The notes: generated by a model from the sequence alone, not told the origin. 64,000 nucleotides of DNA from Orychophragmus violaceus (GCA_030180135.1 CM058239.1:46201270-46265269), one strand, 5' to 3'. Shown: positions 1 to 11,389, numbered from the stretch's first letter. Program-made: numbers and translations.

Positions 1-1465
1 CTTTGTGTTTTTTTTTTAATTGTCTCACAAATCCATTGTAATTTTTATATATTTACTTATATAGTTATTTTTTGCTTATACATTATTTCATCTTAATTTC
101 GTTACACTCCATAAAATATAATTATTAACGTTTATATTTTTTATTATTTATTTCATCTTTAACCATTATTATTTTCGATATAATCCAAAAATATATATTT
201 ATTTTGCATACAAATTTTAAGGTTTTTATTTTCTCATAAATGAAAGATATAATTACTATTATAGTATTTTGTAATTAGTAATTTTTTAAATAAGTGATAT
301 GAATAGAAAGTATAATTAATGTTTTTTGTAGAACTAATAATAAATTAATAATTTTGTAAAACTAATGCATTTTGGTAATGTAGATAGTCTAGATGGAGAT
401 AAAAGAAACTAATTATATATATATTCTGTGTTTTAAAATATATGATATATTAGAGATTTTTTTTGTTTTAAATTATATGATATTTTTAATTTCTATGTAT
501 AATTAATTAGATTTTATTCTCAATAATATTTTAATTATGAAGAAACCAAAATTAAATGATTTTTAATCTATATGAAAAACCTAAACTTCATCAGATATAT
601 AATGTTTGAAAGTGGACTCTCTGCAGTTGCCACATCGGCCCCATTGATTGATCAATTTTAATCAAAAAAATTCTCATCATCATCAAACTAAAAAAATTAT
701 ACTATTTAATATAATATTATTTAATTTAAATATAATTAGTTAAATTATTAAAACATAAATTCTAAATTTGATTTAATTTAGAATCTCATAAATATATAAA
801 TATTATATATTTTAAATATATAAATATTAGAAGCAAAAAATATTAAAAATTATAAATAATAGAAATAATTATTATTAAGAATATAAAGGAAATATTATAA
901 AAATGAGATACAGTGATAATAAACAAATTATATAAAATATCAGAACATAGAAAATAAAATAAAATCAATGATATATATATATATATTAAATAAATCTAAA
1001 ATGATAACTAAAAATATTAAAATATAAAAATAATTATAATGAAGAATAGAAAGAAAATGTTACAAAATGAGATAAAATGATAATAAAAAAAATTATATGC
1101 AATATAAAATAGGAAAGAAAATAAATCAATGAAATATATATAAAATAATAAAATTTAAAATGATAACTAAAAATATTAAAATATTATGAATGAAAACTAA
1201 AAAAAATTAAGAGTCTGATGAATGAAAATGTATAAATAATAAGTATATATATACTTAAAATAGTTTATAAAAAAATATTTAAAAGATGATAAAAGGAAAT
1301 AAAATTTTATAATAAAAATCATTAAAATTTGACAATTTAAAAATATTTATATATAAAATAAATTAAATTAATAATCATATGTTAACGCATATTCTCTCTT
1401 AAAATTATTATATTCACAAAAAAATAAAAAATTCAAATTTGTAAATTAAAAACATATGGTAAATG
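1..1465. other. AT-rich intergenic DNA
   Basis: Very AT-rich sequence with long A and T runs and no reading frame worth reporting. Apart from the imperfect tandem repeat listed separately I see no gene, RNA or mobile-element end here. Confidence 0.7.
836..1185. repeat. AT-rich imperfect tandem repeat, about two units
   Basis: The block ATGATAACTAAAAATATTAA occurs at about 1001 and again at about 1160. The flanking AT-rich text (GAATA-AAG, AAATGAGATA, AATCAATGA-ATATATA) recurs in the same order, giving a unit of roughly 160-175 bp. The units differ by many small indels, so it is old. Function unknown. Confidence 0.5.
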
Positions 1466-2118
1466 AAATCAGTAAACTTGAGGATCGGAGCTTCTCTCTT
1501 CTAGAGAGAGATACTTCTTCATCTCCTTCCTTCTTCCCAGATTTAAATCTTTCAGAAGGAGAGATGATTTCTTAGTCGTTGGGCCTGTTTTCTCTTGTGT
1601 ATTATACCTTTACAGTTTTTGTGTGTTTCTTCCGATTGGAATCGATCCTGTGATTCCATGTCGGATCCGATCCTTTGCCTTTCTGTCTGCTTGGTTTCAT
1701 CTACATCTTGGAGTAATCTCTTCGTCATAAAGCCGATTGATGGCAGACCTCTCTGGTCAGAGACGGAGCTTCATGTGTGGCGATTAAATCAAGGTTTATA
1801 GCTTTTCTAAGCTCCTGGTGTTCATTCATGGCGGATTGGCAGAGATGTGACGAGTCTTGCATCGGAGGACGCTGGAACATGAGTTGCGGTGATGTTTCTT
1901 CTCGGATTTCCAGCGGTTGATCGTGGACCAGCGGTGCCGTCTCCTCCGATCGTCGGAATTGCATGCCAAAGTCAGCGAACAGTCAACACGTGTCTTTTGG
2001 TTGTCTCTTGGCATTCATGCCACGTAGTTGGACTGTTAAATGGTTTCTGTACTCTTGGGCTTTTTGTAACTTAGGCCTTTTGGCCCCTCTAATAAAATGA
2101 ATAACATCTAGTGTTAAA
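1466..2118 (+). mobile_element. Sadhu-like non-coding retroposon, copy 1
   Basis: This stretch is much less AT-rich than its surroundings, has no long reading frame and ends in a run of twelve A residues after AATAAAATGAAT, as a retrotransposed RNA would. It shares landmarks in the same order with 3085-3893: a TCTCTCTTCTAGAGAGAGA stem near the start, CCAGATTT followed by AGAAGGAG, ATGCCACGT, and TTGGGCTTTTTGT near the end. Non-coding retroposons of this size with a poly-A tail are known in Arabidopsis as Sadhu elements. The assignment is from memory of that family and not from a database match. An alternative is a diverged processed non-coding RNA. Confidence 0.5.
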
Positions 2119-2493
2119 AAAAAAAAATTAAAAACATATAAAATATTGATACTTAAAATAAATATCAAAATATATTAAGTATTTATAAATTTAAGTAAAA
2201 TCCGCGCATTTGCACTGATTTTCTCTTAATATAATATAAAACATAAGGAATATAAGATTAGATGAAGATAACTGAAACAAAACACAACCATACCTTTATG
2301 TGGTATACCTAAATATTTCTGTAAAATAACTAAATAATACTCCCTTTTTTTTTTTTTTTTTTATTCATCCTATCTTAATCTTCCCAACCGGGATGTTTTT
2401 TGTGATTACAGACCAGAGAATGAAAAAGGGATATCTAAGACATTTTAAAACAGAGCAAGAGATGTATGAAACAGAAACTTTGATGAAGCTGGG

Positions 2494-2747
2494 TATAGAT
2501 TTTTATTATACCCTTAATTAATACATTATATAATTTTCTTTTTTTAATTAATAAGCTATAATACTCCTTTTGTTTCACAAAGAATATCGTTGTAGAGTTT
2601 AATTTTTTGTTTCATAAAGAGTGTCGTTTTGCGTTTTCAACGCAGATTTTTAAATTAAATCTTAATTTTACCCCTATTTTTATAGCTTATTAATTAAAAA
2701 AAGAAAATTATATAATGTATTAATTAAGGGTATAATAAAAATCTATA
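2494..2747. repeat. Perfect 67-bp inverted repeat overlapping a MITE
   Basis: Bases 2494-2560 and 2681-2747 are exact reverse complements (67 of 67 as read) separated by 120 bp. The left arm lies just outside the MITE at 2564 and the right arm lies inside it. RNA from this stretch would fold into a long hairpin. Confidence 0.85.
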
Positions 2748-2805
2748 TATTTTTTTAATATGTGTGAAAAATGCTAGAACGACACTTTTTGTGAAACGAA
2801 GGGAA
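2564..2805. mobile_element. Stowaway-like MITE
   Basis: The ends are imperfect inverted repeats: CTCCTTTTGTTTCACAAAG at the left and, on the opposite strand, TTCCCTTCGTTTCACAAAA at the right. They resemble the Stowaway end CTCCCTCCGTT. The flanks are TA on both sides (2562-2563 and 2806-2807), as expected for a Tc1/mariner-type target. The element is 242 bp and non-coding. An internal copy of the terminal sequence (TTTGTTTCATAAAGAGTGTCGTTT at about 2607) suggests a nested or rearranged insertion. Confidence 0.75.
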
Positions 2806-3084
2806 TAATCACATAATGATATAACAGAAATTTAACGTTAGATATATCATTTTATTTTAGAGTATTTTGTTTATTTTATTATGATCTATTTTTGGCAACT
2901 AATTATCATCTATTAACCAATTATTTAATTAATTTCTATTTTCCCTTTTTTTATTCCACTCTTACAAATACATAACTTTATTGATAAATTTTAAAACAAA
3001 ATTTTAGTTTAAAACTTACATTTTTGCCATGTCGAAGTGGCATATCTAACTATACTATAAATTTTTGAGTGAGTTGGATTTATA

Positions 3085-3893
3085 TACAAAGCTCGGAAGG
3101 TAAAGGGGCTCTCTCTCTTTTTAGAGAGAGAATCTTCTCTCTATCGCCCCTGTATCTCTTCCTTCTTCTCAATTCCAGATTTTTTAGAAGGAGGTGATCT
3201 CCTCTTTTGTTTGTGAATATTGGTTCGATTCATCGTTCTTTCCTCTCTGGAAAGTTTCGATTTTCACTGTTTTCTTTTGGTTTCTGTTCTCTGATTGCTT
3301 CCAAATCAGAATAATAAAATCCGATCGAGTCTTGGGTCGGTGTCTCCTTTCTCGATCTCTCTTCCCGGTGTTTCTCTCCCATGGCGGACCCGCTTGTCTT
3401 CTTCCTCTTTTTTGGATTTTCTCTCTTTTTAGGAGTCATATCGTTGCTGCCTCTCCACCTGGCTGGAATCAATATGATCGACCATTTTGATCTCTCCGGC
3501 GTGACGCTTCTTGGGACTGAGCTTATCGGCAAAGAGCTTGCAGCTGTTCATCATCGTTATTCATTTTCTCTTCCATGGTTTTGCAGGTTTTGCGGGTGGT
3601 TCGAGAGATCGGCATCTTGGGTTCTTTCGAGACAGAGACGGCGTGTTCCGGTTGCTTCTCGCGTTTTTCCGACGATTTGTCACCGGCGGTGCTTGCATGC
3701 CGGCGTTTTCGGGATGATGCCACGTGGCCTCCGAGCTTATCCGCGTGTAGTGCTTATCTACACTTTTTTCTATTTGGGCCACGGCCCGTTGTTCTGTTCT
3801 CTGTTTGGGCTTTTTGTTTCCCATGATGTAAACTCTTTTGTCCATTGTGTTTTTTTTATGAAAATGTCGGCCAAATTTTTTTGTCTGTTTTTG
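3085..3893 (+). mobile_element. Sadhu-like non-coding retroposon, copy 2
   Basis: This copy has the same ordered landmarks as 1466-2118: the CTCTCTCTTTTTAGAGAGAG stem, CCAGATTTTTTAGAAGGAG, ATGATGCCACGTGG, TTGGGC, and TTTGGGCTTTTTGT near the 3' end. The stretches between are strongly diverged. The reading frames inside (up to 171 codons) lack codon-level similarity to the other copy and overlap on both strands, so I do not call a gene. It ends roughly 60 bp before the TATA box of the F-box gene, so it may contribute to or interfere with that promoter. Confidence 0.45.
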
Positions 3894-3917
3894 TGAAATA
3901 CTTTATTTTTGCAATAT

Positions 3918-3965
3918 ACGCGTCACACGCGTGAAGCTTCTCTTCCTTCACGCGCTTATATAGAG
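3918..3965 (+). promoter_or_regulatory. F-box gene promoter: CGCG boxes and TATA box
   Basis: TATATAGAG at 3957-3965 is a good TATA box about 190 bp before the start codon, leaving a CT-rich leader (CTCTCTCTCTCTCGATCTCGATCTC at about 4006-4034 is a plant Y-patch-like tract). Two ACGCGT boxes near 3918-3935 and a CACGCGC just upstream of the TATA box match the CGCG core bound by CAMTA-type calmodulin-regulated factors. Binding is inferred only. Confidence 0.6.
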
Positions 3966-4149
3966 ACAAAAACCTCGTGGATCTATATCTTCCACCATTT
4001 TCACCTCTCTCTCTCTCTCGATCTCGATCTCTCGAAACTTCGCCAGGCGTTATCTCTTCTCTAAACATCAGAGATTCTGATTCGAATCATCCTCCGAAAC
4101 CCTAGAAATTTTACCCCAAATCTGAGATCCAATCAATTTTCCGCCTTCA

Positions 4150-5292
4150 ATGGCCGTTCTTCCCCGTTCAGAACCACCTTCGCGGATCCATCCCGAACCA
4201 CAATCCCTAGAAATCGACCACTTCGATCGTCTTCCAGACCCAATCCTCCTCCTCGTTTTCAATAAAATCGGCGAAGTCAAATCTCTTGGCCGATGCTGCG
4301 TCGTTTCCCGGAGATTTCATTCCCTCGTTCGTCAAGTAGAAAACGTCCATGTTCGTGTCGATTGCGTCATCTCGGACGACGATAATTCCTCTCTGTCCTC
4401 AATCAAATCCCGCTCCGCCGCATCGGGATCGTTCTCCGCAATATTTCGCCTTGTCGTCGGTGGCATTGTAAAGCCGTTGCAAGCATTAGGGCAATTCCTT
4501 GGCACGAAGAGGTCATGCGGTTCTGCGTCTTCTTACTCTTCTCTCTCTATTAGTGGAGACGAAGGTGGAGAGATCGATCAAGGCGGCGTAACGCACCACT
4601 CTCCTACGCAGGTTCTAAAAAACTTCGACGAGATTCGTTACTTACGCATCGAGCTACCCAGCGGTGAACTCGGGATAGACGACGGAGTTTTGTTGAAGTG
4701 GAGAGCTGAATTTGGTTCAACCTTAGAGAGCTGCGTGATTCTCGGCGCTTCTTCAGTGATTCAACCGAATCCAATACGAGTTTCTCAAGCAACCGTCGAA
4801 TCTTCCGGCGCCGACGATAACGGGAGTATACCGGAATCGTTTTACACGAACGGAGGTCTAAAGCTGCGTGTTGTATGGACAATCAGCTCTTTGATTGCTG
4901 CATCAGGACGACATTACTTGCTACAGCCAATCATCGCGGAGCACAAAACACTCAACAGTTTAGTGCTCACTGATTCCGATGGGCAAGGTGTGCTTTGTAT
5001 GAACAGAGATCAACTAGAAGAGCTAAGGGTGAAACCATTGTCAGCTTCGACGGCTTCAAAGAGAACGCTTGTACCTGCGTTGAACATGAAACTATGGTAT
5101 GCTCCAAACTTGGAATTGCCTGATGGGACTGTGTTAAAAGGTGCGACTTTAGTAGCGATAAGGCCAAGCGAATCGAAAAAGGAAGTGTCTGATGTCTCTT
5201 GGGTATCTTCGGGTTTCGAGGAGCCTTATGAGACAGCTGCTAAGATTCTGGTCAAGAGAAAGACATACTGTTTAGAAATGAACTCGTTCTAG
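4150..5292 (+). CDS. F-box protein, At4g18380 / AUF1 type
   Basis: A single uninterrupted exon encodes 380 residues. An F-box lies near residues 24-65, with the signature DRLPDPILLLVFNKI followed by LGRCCVVSRRFHSL. The rest is the conserved region of the small plant family that includes AUF1, AUF2, At4g18380 and At5g46170, with VENVHVRVDCVISDD after the F-box and FSAIFRLVVGGIVKPLQALG around residue 100. F-box proteins bind SKP1 (ASK) through the F-box and choose substrates for SCF ubiquitin ligases; AUF1 and AUF2 are linked to auxin responses, but the substrate of this member is not known to me. The length equals my recollection of At4g18380 (380). The ATG at 4150 has a good context (CAATGGC) and follows the TATA box and CT-rich leader. 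It is the only clear host gene in the window and looks intact. Confidence 0.93.
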   Translation: MAVLPRSEPPSRIHPEPQSLEIDHFDRLPDPILLLVFNKIGEVKSLGRCCVVSRRFHSLVRQVENVHVRVDCVISDDDNSSLSSIKSRSAASGSFSAIFRLVVGGIVKPLQALGQFLGTKRSCGSASSYSSLSISGDEGGEIDQGGVTHHSPTQVLKNFDEIRYLRIELPSGELGIDDGVLLKWRAEFGSTLESCVILGASSVIQPNPIRVSQATVESSGADDNGSIPESFYTNGGLKLRVVWTISSLIAASGRHYLLQPIIAEHKTLNSLVLTDSDGQGVLCMNRDQLEELRVKPLSASTASKRTLVPALNMKLWYAPNLELPDGTVLKGATLVAIRPSESKKEVSDVSWVSSGFEEPYETAAKILVKRKTYCLEMNSF

Positions 5293-6823
5293 CTTGAAAC
5301 GTTTCATTAGAGGTAAATTGGTTTTCATGTTCTGTATGATCTGATTATGAAGTGATTTGAGGAAATCGTCCTTGAAACTATTAAGATCAAGCCGTTCTGC
5401 ATTAAGCTTCTAAGATGATCAACATTAGGAAACTGAAAGTGTCACTATCTCGTGACTGCATTGCAACTGATGATTATTTAAAGCATTTTGTGATCATAGA
5501 TTGAAGAAATTGGTATCTTCACAACTTGCTATGCTGTGTTAGATAGCACATAACTTTTTCTCATTGGTTTGGACTTATTGTTTGTTAGGGAACCCGATGG
5601 CGATTCATGATGATATTACATATAAAAGCTATAATGGAAGCAAATAATGAACTAAATCCAGTTTTTGATGAATCCGGAAACCAGTTTTGCTGCCTACTGC
5701 ATCTGCTAGCGACCTTTCTTATAAGCTTATGCTTTTGCAGGATCTCTCAATCATATACCAACAGATGACTTATTATCATGTAAGGTTTTTTTAGTTACTT
5801 AAAATGTCTTGAGCTTTGCTTGTTCTTCTCTCTTATGTGAATATTGTAGGTATGATAAATACATATGCTTGTCATTATAAAGGTTATTTAAGAAAACAAG
5901 AAAAAAACAGAGCAATTTATTACTTTTCTATTCTTTTAACATTAATCTGCTTCATTGACAGACCAACAAAAGTTGCGAAACTGTTATAATCTAATTGTTG
6001 AATGGACTAAATCTTTTGAAACTTTGTTATAAATTTATTAGAATGCAACAGTAGTACAGCAGTGATGAATTGTGCATTCATTTGAGTTAATATGGAGCAC
6101 TAGTTATAATATGGAGCACTAGTTATATATATATTAAAGTTGTATAAAAGGCGACTTGGTATAAAAGTGATGTTTCAATGTTTCATATAATTGAGCTTGC
6201 CATTAGTTTAATAATAGACTTTCATGTGCTAAGAGCCTAAGAATAGAATGCTGATCTGTATTCTTATTTCACACGACATTAACTTACATAAGCATAAGCC
6301 TTGTTATATTGAAAGTAGACGTAGTGATGTCAACAAACTGGACTGAGGAGGCATGAGGGGAATTGGACACGTTACTCCATTATTGTGGTTTGCTAATGTA
6401 TAATGATTATGTCTAACCTTAACCTCTCACTTTACTGTTAATTGCGTTTACTCATGGTTTTACCTTTCGGAGGTATTGTTTGCATTACATATTTAGTCTT
6501 CTTCGGTCTCATCTGAATATATAAAGACATTTTGATTTTATGCAAACGTTGATAAGCAGCATCAGAAACGTGGGAGCTAAGTCTGATTAAACCCTTGTAC
6601 TTGTAATTGTCACGTTCACAAATTTCCCTTAACTTAAGCTTCACAAATAAAAATTAAAAAATTCGAATTACCCTTGTTTAGCCCTAGACATAATACCCGG
6701 ACTGGAATACCTGAATCTGAATCCGACTCGAAATACAACTTGTAACACAACAAAAAAAACATGTTTACTCCATTGGATATTTTGCTCTCAAAATCCGTTT
6801 TTCATTTTGTTGTCTGGTTTTGA
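5293..6823. other. Intergenic, F-box 3' flank
   Basis: The first few hundred bases are probably the 3' untranslated region and terminator of the F-box gene; no single poly-A signal stands out. At 6091-6128 a 19-bp unit containing ATGGAGCACTAGTTATA is directly repeated. No convincing gene is visible; a 68-codon minus-strand frame at 6438-6644 has no recognisable motif. Confidence 0.6.
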
Positions 6824-7095
6824 TGGAGACTGGAAACCGTTAGAGACCGTTAGCCAGACTTAGTTTGAATAAGTCAGACTGTTGCATCAGTCGAGAACGA
6901 ATAAATAAGAATTGACCTGGTTTGTAGGCAACAACTCCTACAGTAGTTAAAGTAGAATCATGAAACGTTAGCTCCACTAGTTAAGTCTATTTAAGTTTCA
7001 TGTAAGCATTCAAATGAAAATAAGAGAGAAAAACGTTTCCTAAAGCTTATCTTTCTCTTTGCTTGGCTTGAATCTCTGCATCACTCTGTTCTTCA
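6824..7095 (+). repeat. Copia-1 5' LTR
   Basis: It begins TGGAGACTGGAAACCGTTAG and is matched by 11216-11389. The right edge is placed at the CA nine bases before the primer site and is approximate. Confidence 0.75.
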
Positions 7096-7103
7096 GATAA
7101 GAT

Positions 7104-7115
7104 GTGGTATCAGAG
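7104..7115 (+). other. Primer binding site (tRNA-iMet)
   Basis: TGGTATCAGAGC is the standard plant initiator-methionine tRNA complement and sits just inside the 5' LTR of Copia-1. Confidence 0.9.
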
Positions 7116-7136
7116 CCTATTAAAACTTAGTAAGGA

Positions 7137-7859
7137 GTGGGAAAGATGAGTGAAAAAGAGAACTCTCTGAGCATTCCGAAGTTTGATGGCGACTATGGGC
7201 ATTGGGGAATGCTTATGGAGAATCTACTAAGGTCGAAGGAATGGTGGGAACTCGTTGAATCTGAAATTCCTCGGCATGAGAGGAATGCAGTTCTCAGAGA
7301 AGCACAAAAGTCAGAGCTGGCCGAGATGAAGCTGAAGGATCTAAAGGCCAAGAACTACTTATTTGCTTTAATCAACAAGGTGATACTCAAGACGATCTCA
7401 AACAAGGACACAACTAAGGACATTTGGGACTCTATGAGAAGAAACTTCCAAGGGAATAAGAGAGTACAGAGTGCACAACTCCAGAGTCTAAGAAGAAACT
7501 TTGAAGTCCTGGAAATGAAGGAAGGAGATACTATCACAAAGTACTTTTCCAAGGTTATGGTGGTCGCTAACAACATGAGAAATCTAGTAGATGAGATGTC
7601 GGATGCAAAGGTTGTGGAAAAGATACTGAGGACACTGGTTGAAAGATTCACATATGTGGTATGTGTAATCGAGGAATCAAAGGACATACAAGAGATGTCC
7701 GTGGACGAGTTGCAGAGCTCTCTCCTTGTTCATGAGCAGAACTTGAACAAGAAAAACGGAGATGATCAAGCCCTGAAGATGAGGAGTTACAGACCGGATG
7801 GAGGTAGAGGAAGAGGAGGCTACCAAGGACGAGGCAGAGGAGGAAGAGGAAGAGGATGA
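7137..7859 (+). CDS. Copia-1 gag, open but truncated
   Basis: A 240-codon frame begins at 7137 (a second ATG at 7146 is equally possible). It has the Copia gag pattern: an N-terminal FDGDYGHWGMLMENLL segment, a middle NKDTTKDIWDSM segment and a C-terminal arginine-glycine-rich tail (GRGRGGYQGRGRGG). The protein would form the RNA-packaging particle. The frame stops just before the zinc knuckle, whose remnant (CYKCKKWG) lies at about 7889-7915 in the continuing sequence with the histidine lost and a stop inside. The gag is therefore probably non-functional although open. Confidence 0.8.
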   Translation: MGKMSEKENSLSIPKFDGDYGHWGMLMENLLRSKEWWELVESEIPRHERNAVLREAQKSELAEMKLKDLKAKNYLFALINKVILKTISNKDTTKDIWDSMRRNFQGNKRVQSAQLQSLRRNFEVLEMKEGDTITKYFSKVMVVANNMRNLVDEMSDAKVVEKILRTLVERFTYVVCVIEESKDIQEMSVDELQSSLLVHEQNLNKKNGDDQALKMRSYRPDGGRGRGGYQGRGRGGRGRG

Positions 7860-10800
7860 GGCTTCTCAAGCTTCAACAAGGCGAATGTTGAATGCTACAA
7901 ATGTAAAAAATGGGGGATTTAAAAAATGAATGCCCTTCTTGGGAAAGAGAAGCAAACTATGTTGAAGAAGAAGAGGAAATGGTGCTGATGGCTCACATTG
8001 ATGAAATCAGGGATGAAGAAAGGCACATGTGGTTTCTAGACTTTGGATGTAGCAACCACATGTGTGGAACCAAAAGATAGTTCACTGGCTTTGATGAAAG
8101 CTTTCGACAAAATGTCAAGCTGGGGGATAATCGAAGGCTGGTAGTAGAAGGGAGAGGTAATCTTCGACTCTGTATTAATGGCATCATTCAGACCAGTGTC
8201 CCGGGTTTGAAGAGCAACCTGCTAAGTGTAGGTCAGCTGCAGCAGAAGGGTCTCAAGATAACCATTGAAGATGATTTGTGTGTAGTGTGGCACAAGAAGC
8301 AAAGAAAGTTGGTGATGCAATCGACAATGACAAAGAATCAGATGTTCATTGTGTTTGCAGCAGTGAAGAAACCAGAAGAAAACATGGAAACAAGTGTTTC
8401 CAGGTTATGGCACATGAGATATGGTCATCTGAGCTACACAGGGATCAAAACGCTTGTGGAGAAGAAGATGGTGGAAGGGTTAAGCTCCGTGAAAGGAAGT
8501 GAAGGCGTCTGTGAAGTGTGCATGAAAGGAAAACAAATCAGAGAGAGCATACCAAAAAGAAGCTTATGGACGGCGAGCAGAGGTCTTGAATTGGTCCACA
8601 CTGACATCTATGGATCAATCACACCTACCTCAGAGAGTGGGAAGAAGTATATCATAAACTTCATAGATGATTTTAGCAGGAAGTGCTGAACATACTTCTT
8701 ATCTGCTAAATCATAAGCGTTTCATGCTTTCAAGGAGTTTAAAGCAGAGATGGAAAGAGAGCTAGGAAAGACATTGGTGTGTTTGAGATCAGACAGAGGA
8801 GGAGAATACAATTCGAAGGAGTTTCAGGAGTATTGCAGGGAACAAGGCATAAAAGACAACTCATAACGGCCTATACTCCTCAGTAGAATGGAGTTGCTGA
8901 GCGAAAGAATAGGAGCATCATGAATATGACAAGATGCATGCTTATGGGAATGGAGGTGCCAAAAAGCATTTGAGCTTAAGCTGCCCAATATGTTAGTCAT
9001 ATTCTCAATAGGAGTCCAGCCAAAGCCCTAGGAGATGTAACACCAGGGGAAAAATGGAGCAATTAAAAACCTTCATTAAGTTACTTTTAAGTTTTTGGTT
9101 GTTTGGCTTATGTTATGGTGCCTTATGAAAAGGAGAGTTAAGCTGGATGAGAAAAGCACAACATGTGTGATGATAGGAGTAAGAAAAGAGTCGAAGGGAT
9201 ATCACCTTTATGATCCAAACTCAAAGCGGATCATAATCAGTAAGGATGTTAAATTCGATGAAAGTAGAGGATGAAACTGGAAAGGAAGAGAAGGAGAAGA
9301 TAAGATCATGTGGGAGGGAATGAAAGATGATTTAGAAGAAGGAAATGGTCAAGTTGCTGATGAGGAAGTTCAAAATGAAACCGGAGAATGGGAAGCAGCA
9401 GAACCTGAGCAAGGAAATGTCGTTGATGAACCAACAGAAAATGCAGAAGCAGGAGAAGCTGGATCATCATCTGTTGGTGAAGCTAAATGGATCAGAAAAG
9501 CACCAGACTGGATGAAAGACTATGTCTGTGAAGGAGTAAAGCTGGTGATTGAAGAAAAAGGAGATGAAGTAATAGCTATGTTCATAGCTGCAGAAGATCC
9601 TGAAAGGTATGAGGATGCAGCTCAACATGAAGTTTAGAGGAAGGCAATGGAAGCATATATAAAGTTAATAGAGGAGAACAGAGATTGTCCCATTGATTCC
9701 TATGAATATCGGAAACTTCTATTTCTCATTCACAAATCCATCTTTGTTCATGCTGGTAGAGCTACCTGCAGAAGCCAAAGTCATTGGTTTGAAGTGGGGT
9801 TTTAAAACAAAATACAATGAAAAAGGTGAGGTTGATAAGTTCAAAGCGAGGTTAGTCGCGAAGGGTTACCATCAGACTCAAGGGATCGACTTTCATGAGG
9901 TATTTTCTCCGGTTACACGTTGGGATACAATCATAACGCTTCTGGCCATCACAACTCAAAAGGGGATGGGTGGTTCTTCAGCTTGACGTGAAGAGTGCAT
10001 TCTTGCATGGTGAGTTAAATGAGGAGGTATTTGTTGAACAGCCACCAGGTTTCGAAGTAAAGGACTTAGCAGAGAAAGTATACAAGTTGAGAAAGACACT
10101 TTATGGGCTAAGACAAGCACCACGTGCTTGGTATAGCAGGCTGGAAGGGTACTTCATCAAAGAGGGATTCAAAAAGTGTTATTGTGAACACACACTGTTT
10201 GTGAAGACAAGAGGAGAAGAAGTTTTGATTGTAAGCATCTATGTTGATGACTTAATCTATATGGGGAATTCAAGTACTATGTTAGAGGAGTTTAAAGGAT
10301 CAATGATAGAGGAGTTTTCCATGATTGATCTTGGGAAGATGAAGTACTTCTTGGGTCTAGAAGTTGTCCAGGATGAAATGGGAATTTTCATAAACCAAAA
10401 GAAGTATGCAGAAGATATCTTGGTGAGATTTGGAATGGAAGATTGTAATTCAGTGAAAAATTCTATTGTACCTGGACAGAAGCTGTCAAAAACAGGAGCA
10501 TGAATGGCGGTTGATCCAACTTTGTTCAAGAAACTCGTGGGGAGCCTAAGGTATCTTACAGCCACAAGACCGGATTTGATGTTCTCTGTGAATCTGATCA
10601 GCAGGTACATGGAAGAACCTAATGAACAACACATGATGGCAGCCAAGAGAGTGCTGAGGTATGTACAAGGAACAACATCACTCAGAATCAAATGCATGAG
10701 AGAAGGAAATCCGAAGATGATTGGGAATGTGGACAGTGACTATGCTGGAGAAACAAGTGACAGAAAGAACACATCAAGCTTTGTGTTCATGCTGGGAAAT

Positions 10801-11190
10801 GGAGCTGTATCTTGGGCATCAAATAAACAACCCATTTTTACACTTTCAACTACAAAGGCTGAGTTTGTTGCTGCAGCTTATGGAGCTTGTCAGGATGTCT
10901 AGCAAAGGAATATCTTGGATGAGATAGGGGTGTCACAAGGAGAGGAGATGATTGTATACTGCGACAACAACTCCACCATTAAGCTCTCTAAGAATCATGT
11001 TCTTCATGGGAGGAGTAAACATATACATGTAAGGTACCACTTTCTGAGAGAGCTAGTGAATTATGGAGTCATTAAGCTGGAGTATTGCTCTACTGTTTAA
11101 CAAGTCTCTGATATTATGACTAAGGCGGTAAAGCTGGAAGTGTTTGAAAAGTTAAGAAGGAAGATGGGCGCGTGTTTGAAAGAAGATTTA
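7860..11190 (+). pseudogene. Copia-1 pol, broken
   Basis: Recognisable pieces in order: the gag zinc-knuckle remnant; the protease site at about 8037, reading DFG in place of DSG and followed by CSNHMCG; the GAG-pre-integrase and integrase start (HMRYGHLS, then HTDIYG) to a stop at 8687-8689; integrase core fragments near 8790-9010 (RSDRGGEYNS) with several stops; an acidic linker frame at 9308-9637; reverse transcriptase at 9693-10503 with a frameshift near 9975 and the catalytic YVDDLIY; and RNase H at 10504-11100, where a stop follows GACQDV. An extra stretch of about 65 bp near 9690-9752 interrupts the linker to the reverse transcriptase. Several independent lesions make pol inactive. Confidence 0.9.
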
Positions 11191-11215
11191 AATGCTTTCA
11201 GTTTAGGGGAAGCTA

Positions 11216-11389
11216 TGAAGACTGGAAACCGTTAGAGACCGTTAGCTAGACTTAGTTTGGATAAGTCAGACTATTGTATTAGTCAAGAACGAATAAATAG
11301 GAACTGACCTGGTTTGTAGGCAACAACTCCTAAAGTAGTTAGAGTAGAATCAGGAAATGTTAGCTCCACTAGTTAAGTCTATTTAAGTT
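11216..11389 (+). repeat. Copia-1 3' LTR, truncated
   Basis: It starts TGAAGACTGGAAACCGTTAG after a purine tract (AGGGGAAGCTA at about 11205-11215). Homology to the 5' LTR stops at ATTTAAGTT; the last 100 or so bases are replaced by LINE-derived DNA. Confidence 0.85.

Larger units (their letters stand above)
6824..11389 (+). mobile_element. Copia LTR retrotransposon, decayed (Copia-1)
   Basis: The order is LTR, tRNA-iMet primer site, gag, protease, integrase, reverse transcriptase, RNase H, purine tract and LTR, which is Ty1/Copia. The gag frame is open but pol is broken by many stops and frameshifts. The 3' LTR is cut short at about 11389 where LINE sequence begins. Over the 174 shared bases the LTRs differ at about 13 positions (7.5%), nearly all transitions, the pattern expected from old methylated DNA. 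It is the outermost element of the nest. Confidence 0.9.

Noticed and set aside
3381..3896. 171-codon frame in the second Sadhu-like element
   Set aside because: Not shared with the sister element, overlaps open frames on both strands, and no domain is recognisable.
6438..6644. 68-codon minus-strand frame in the intergenic region
   Set aside because: No motif, no promoter context and length within chance.
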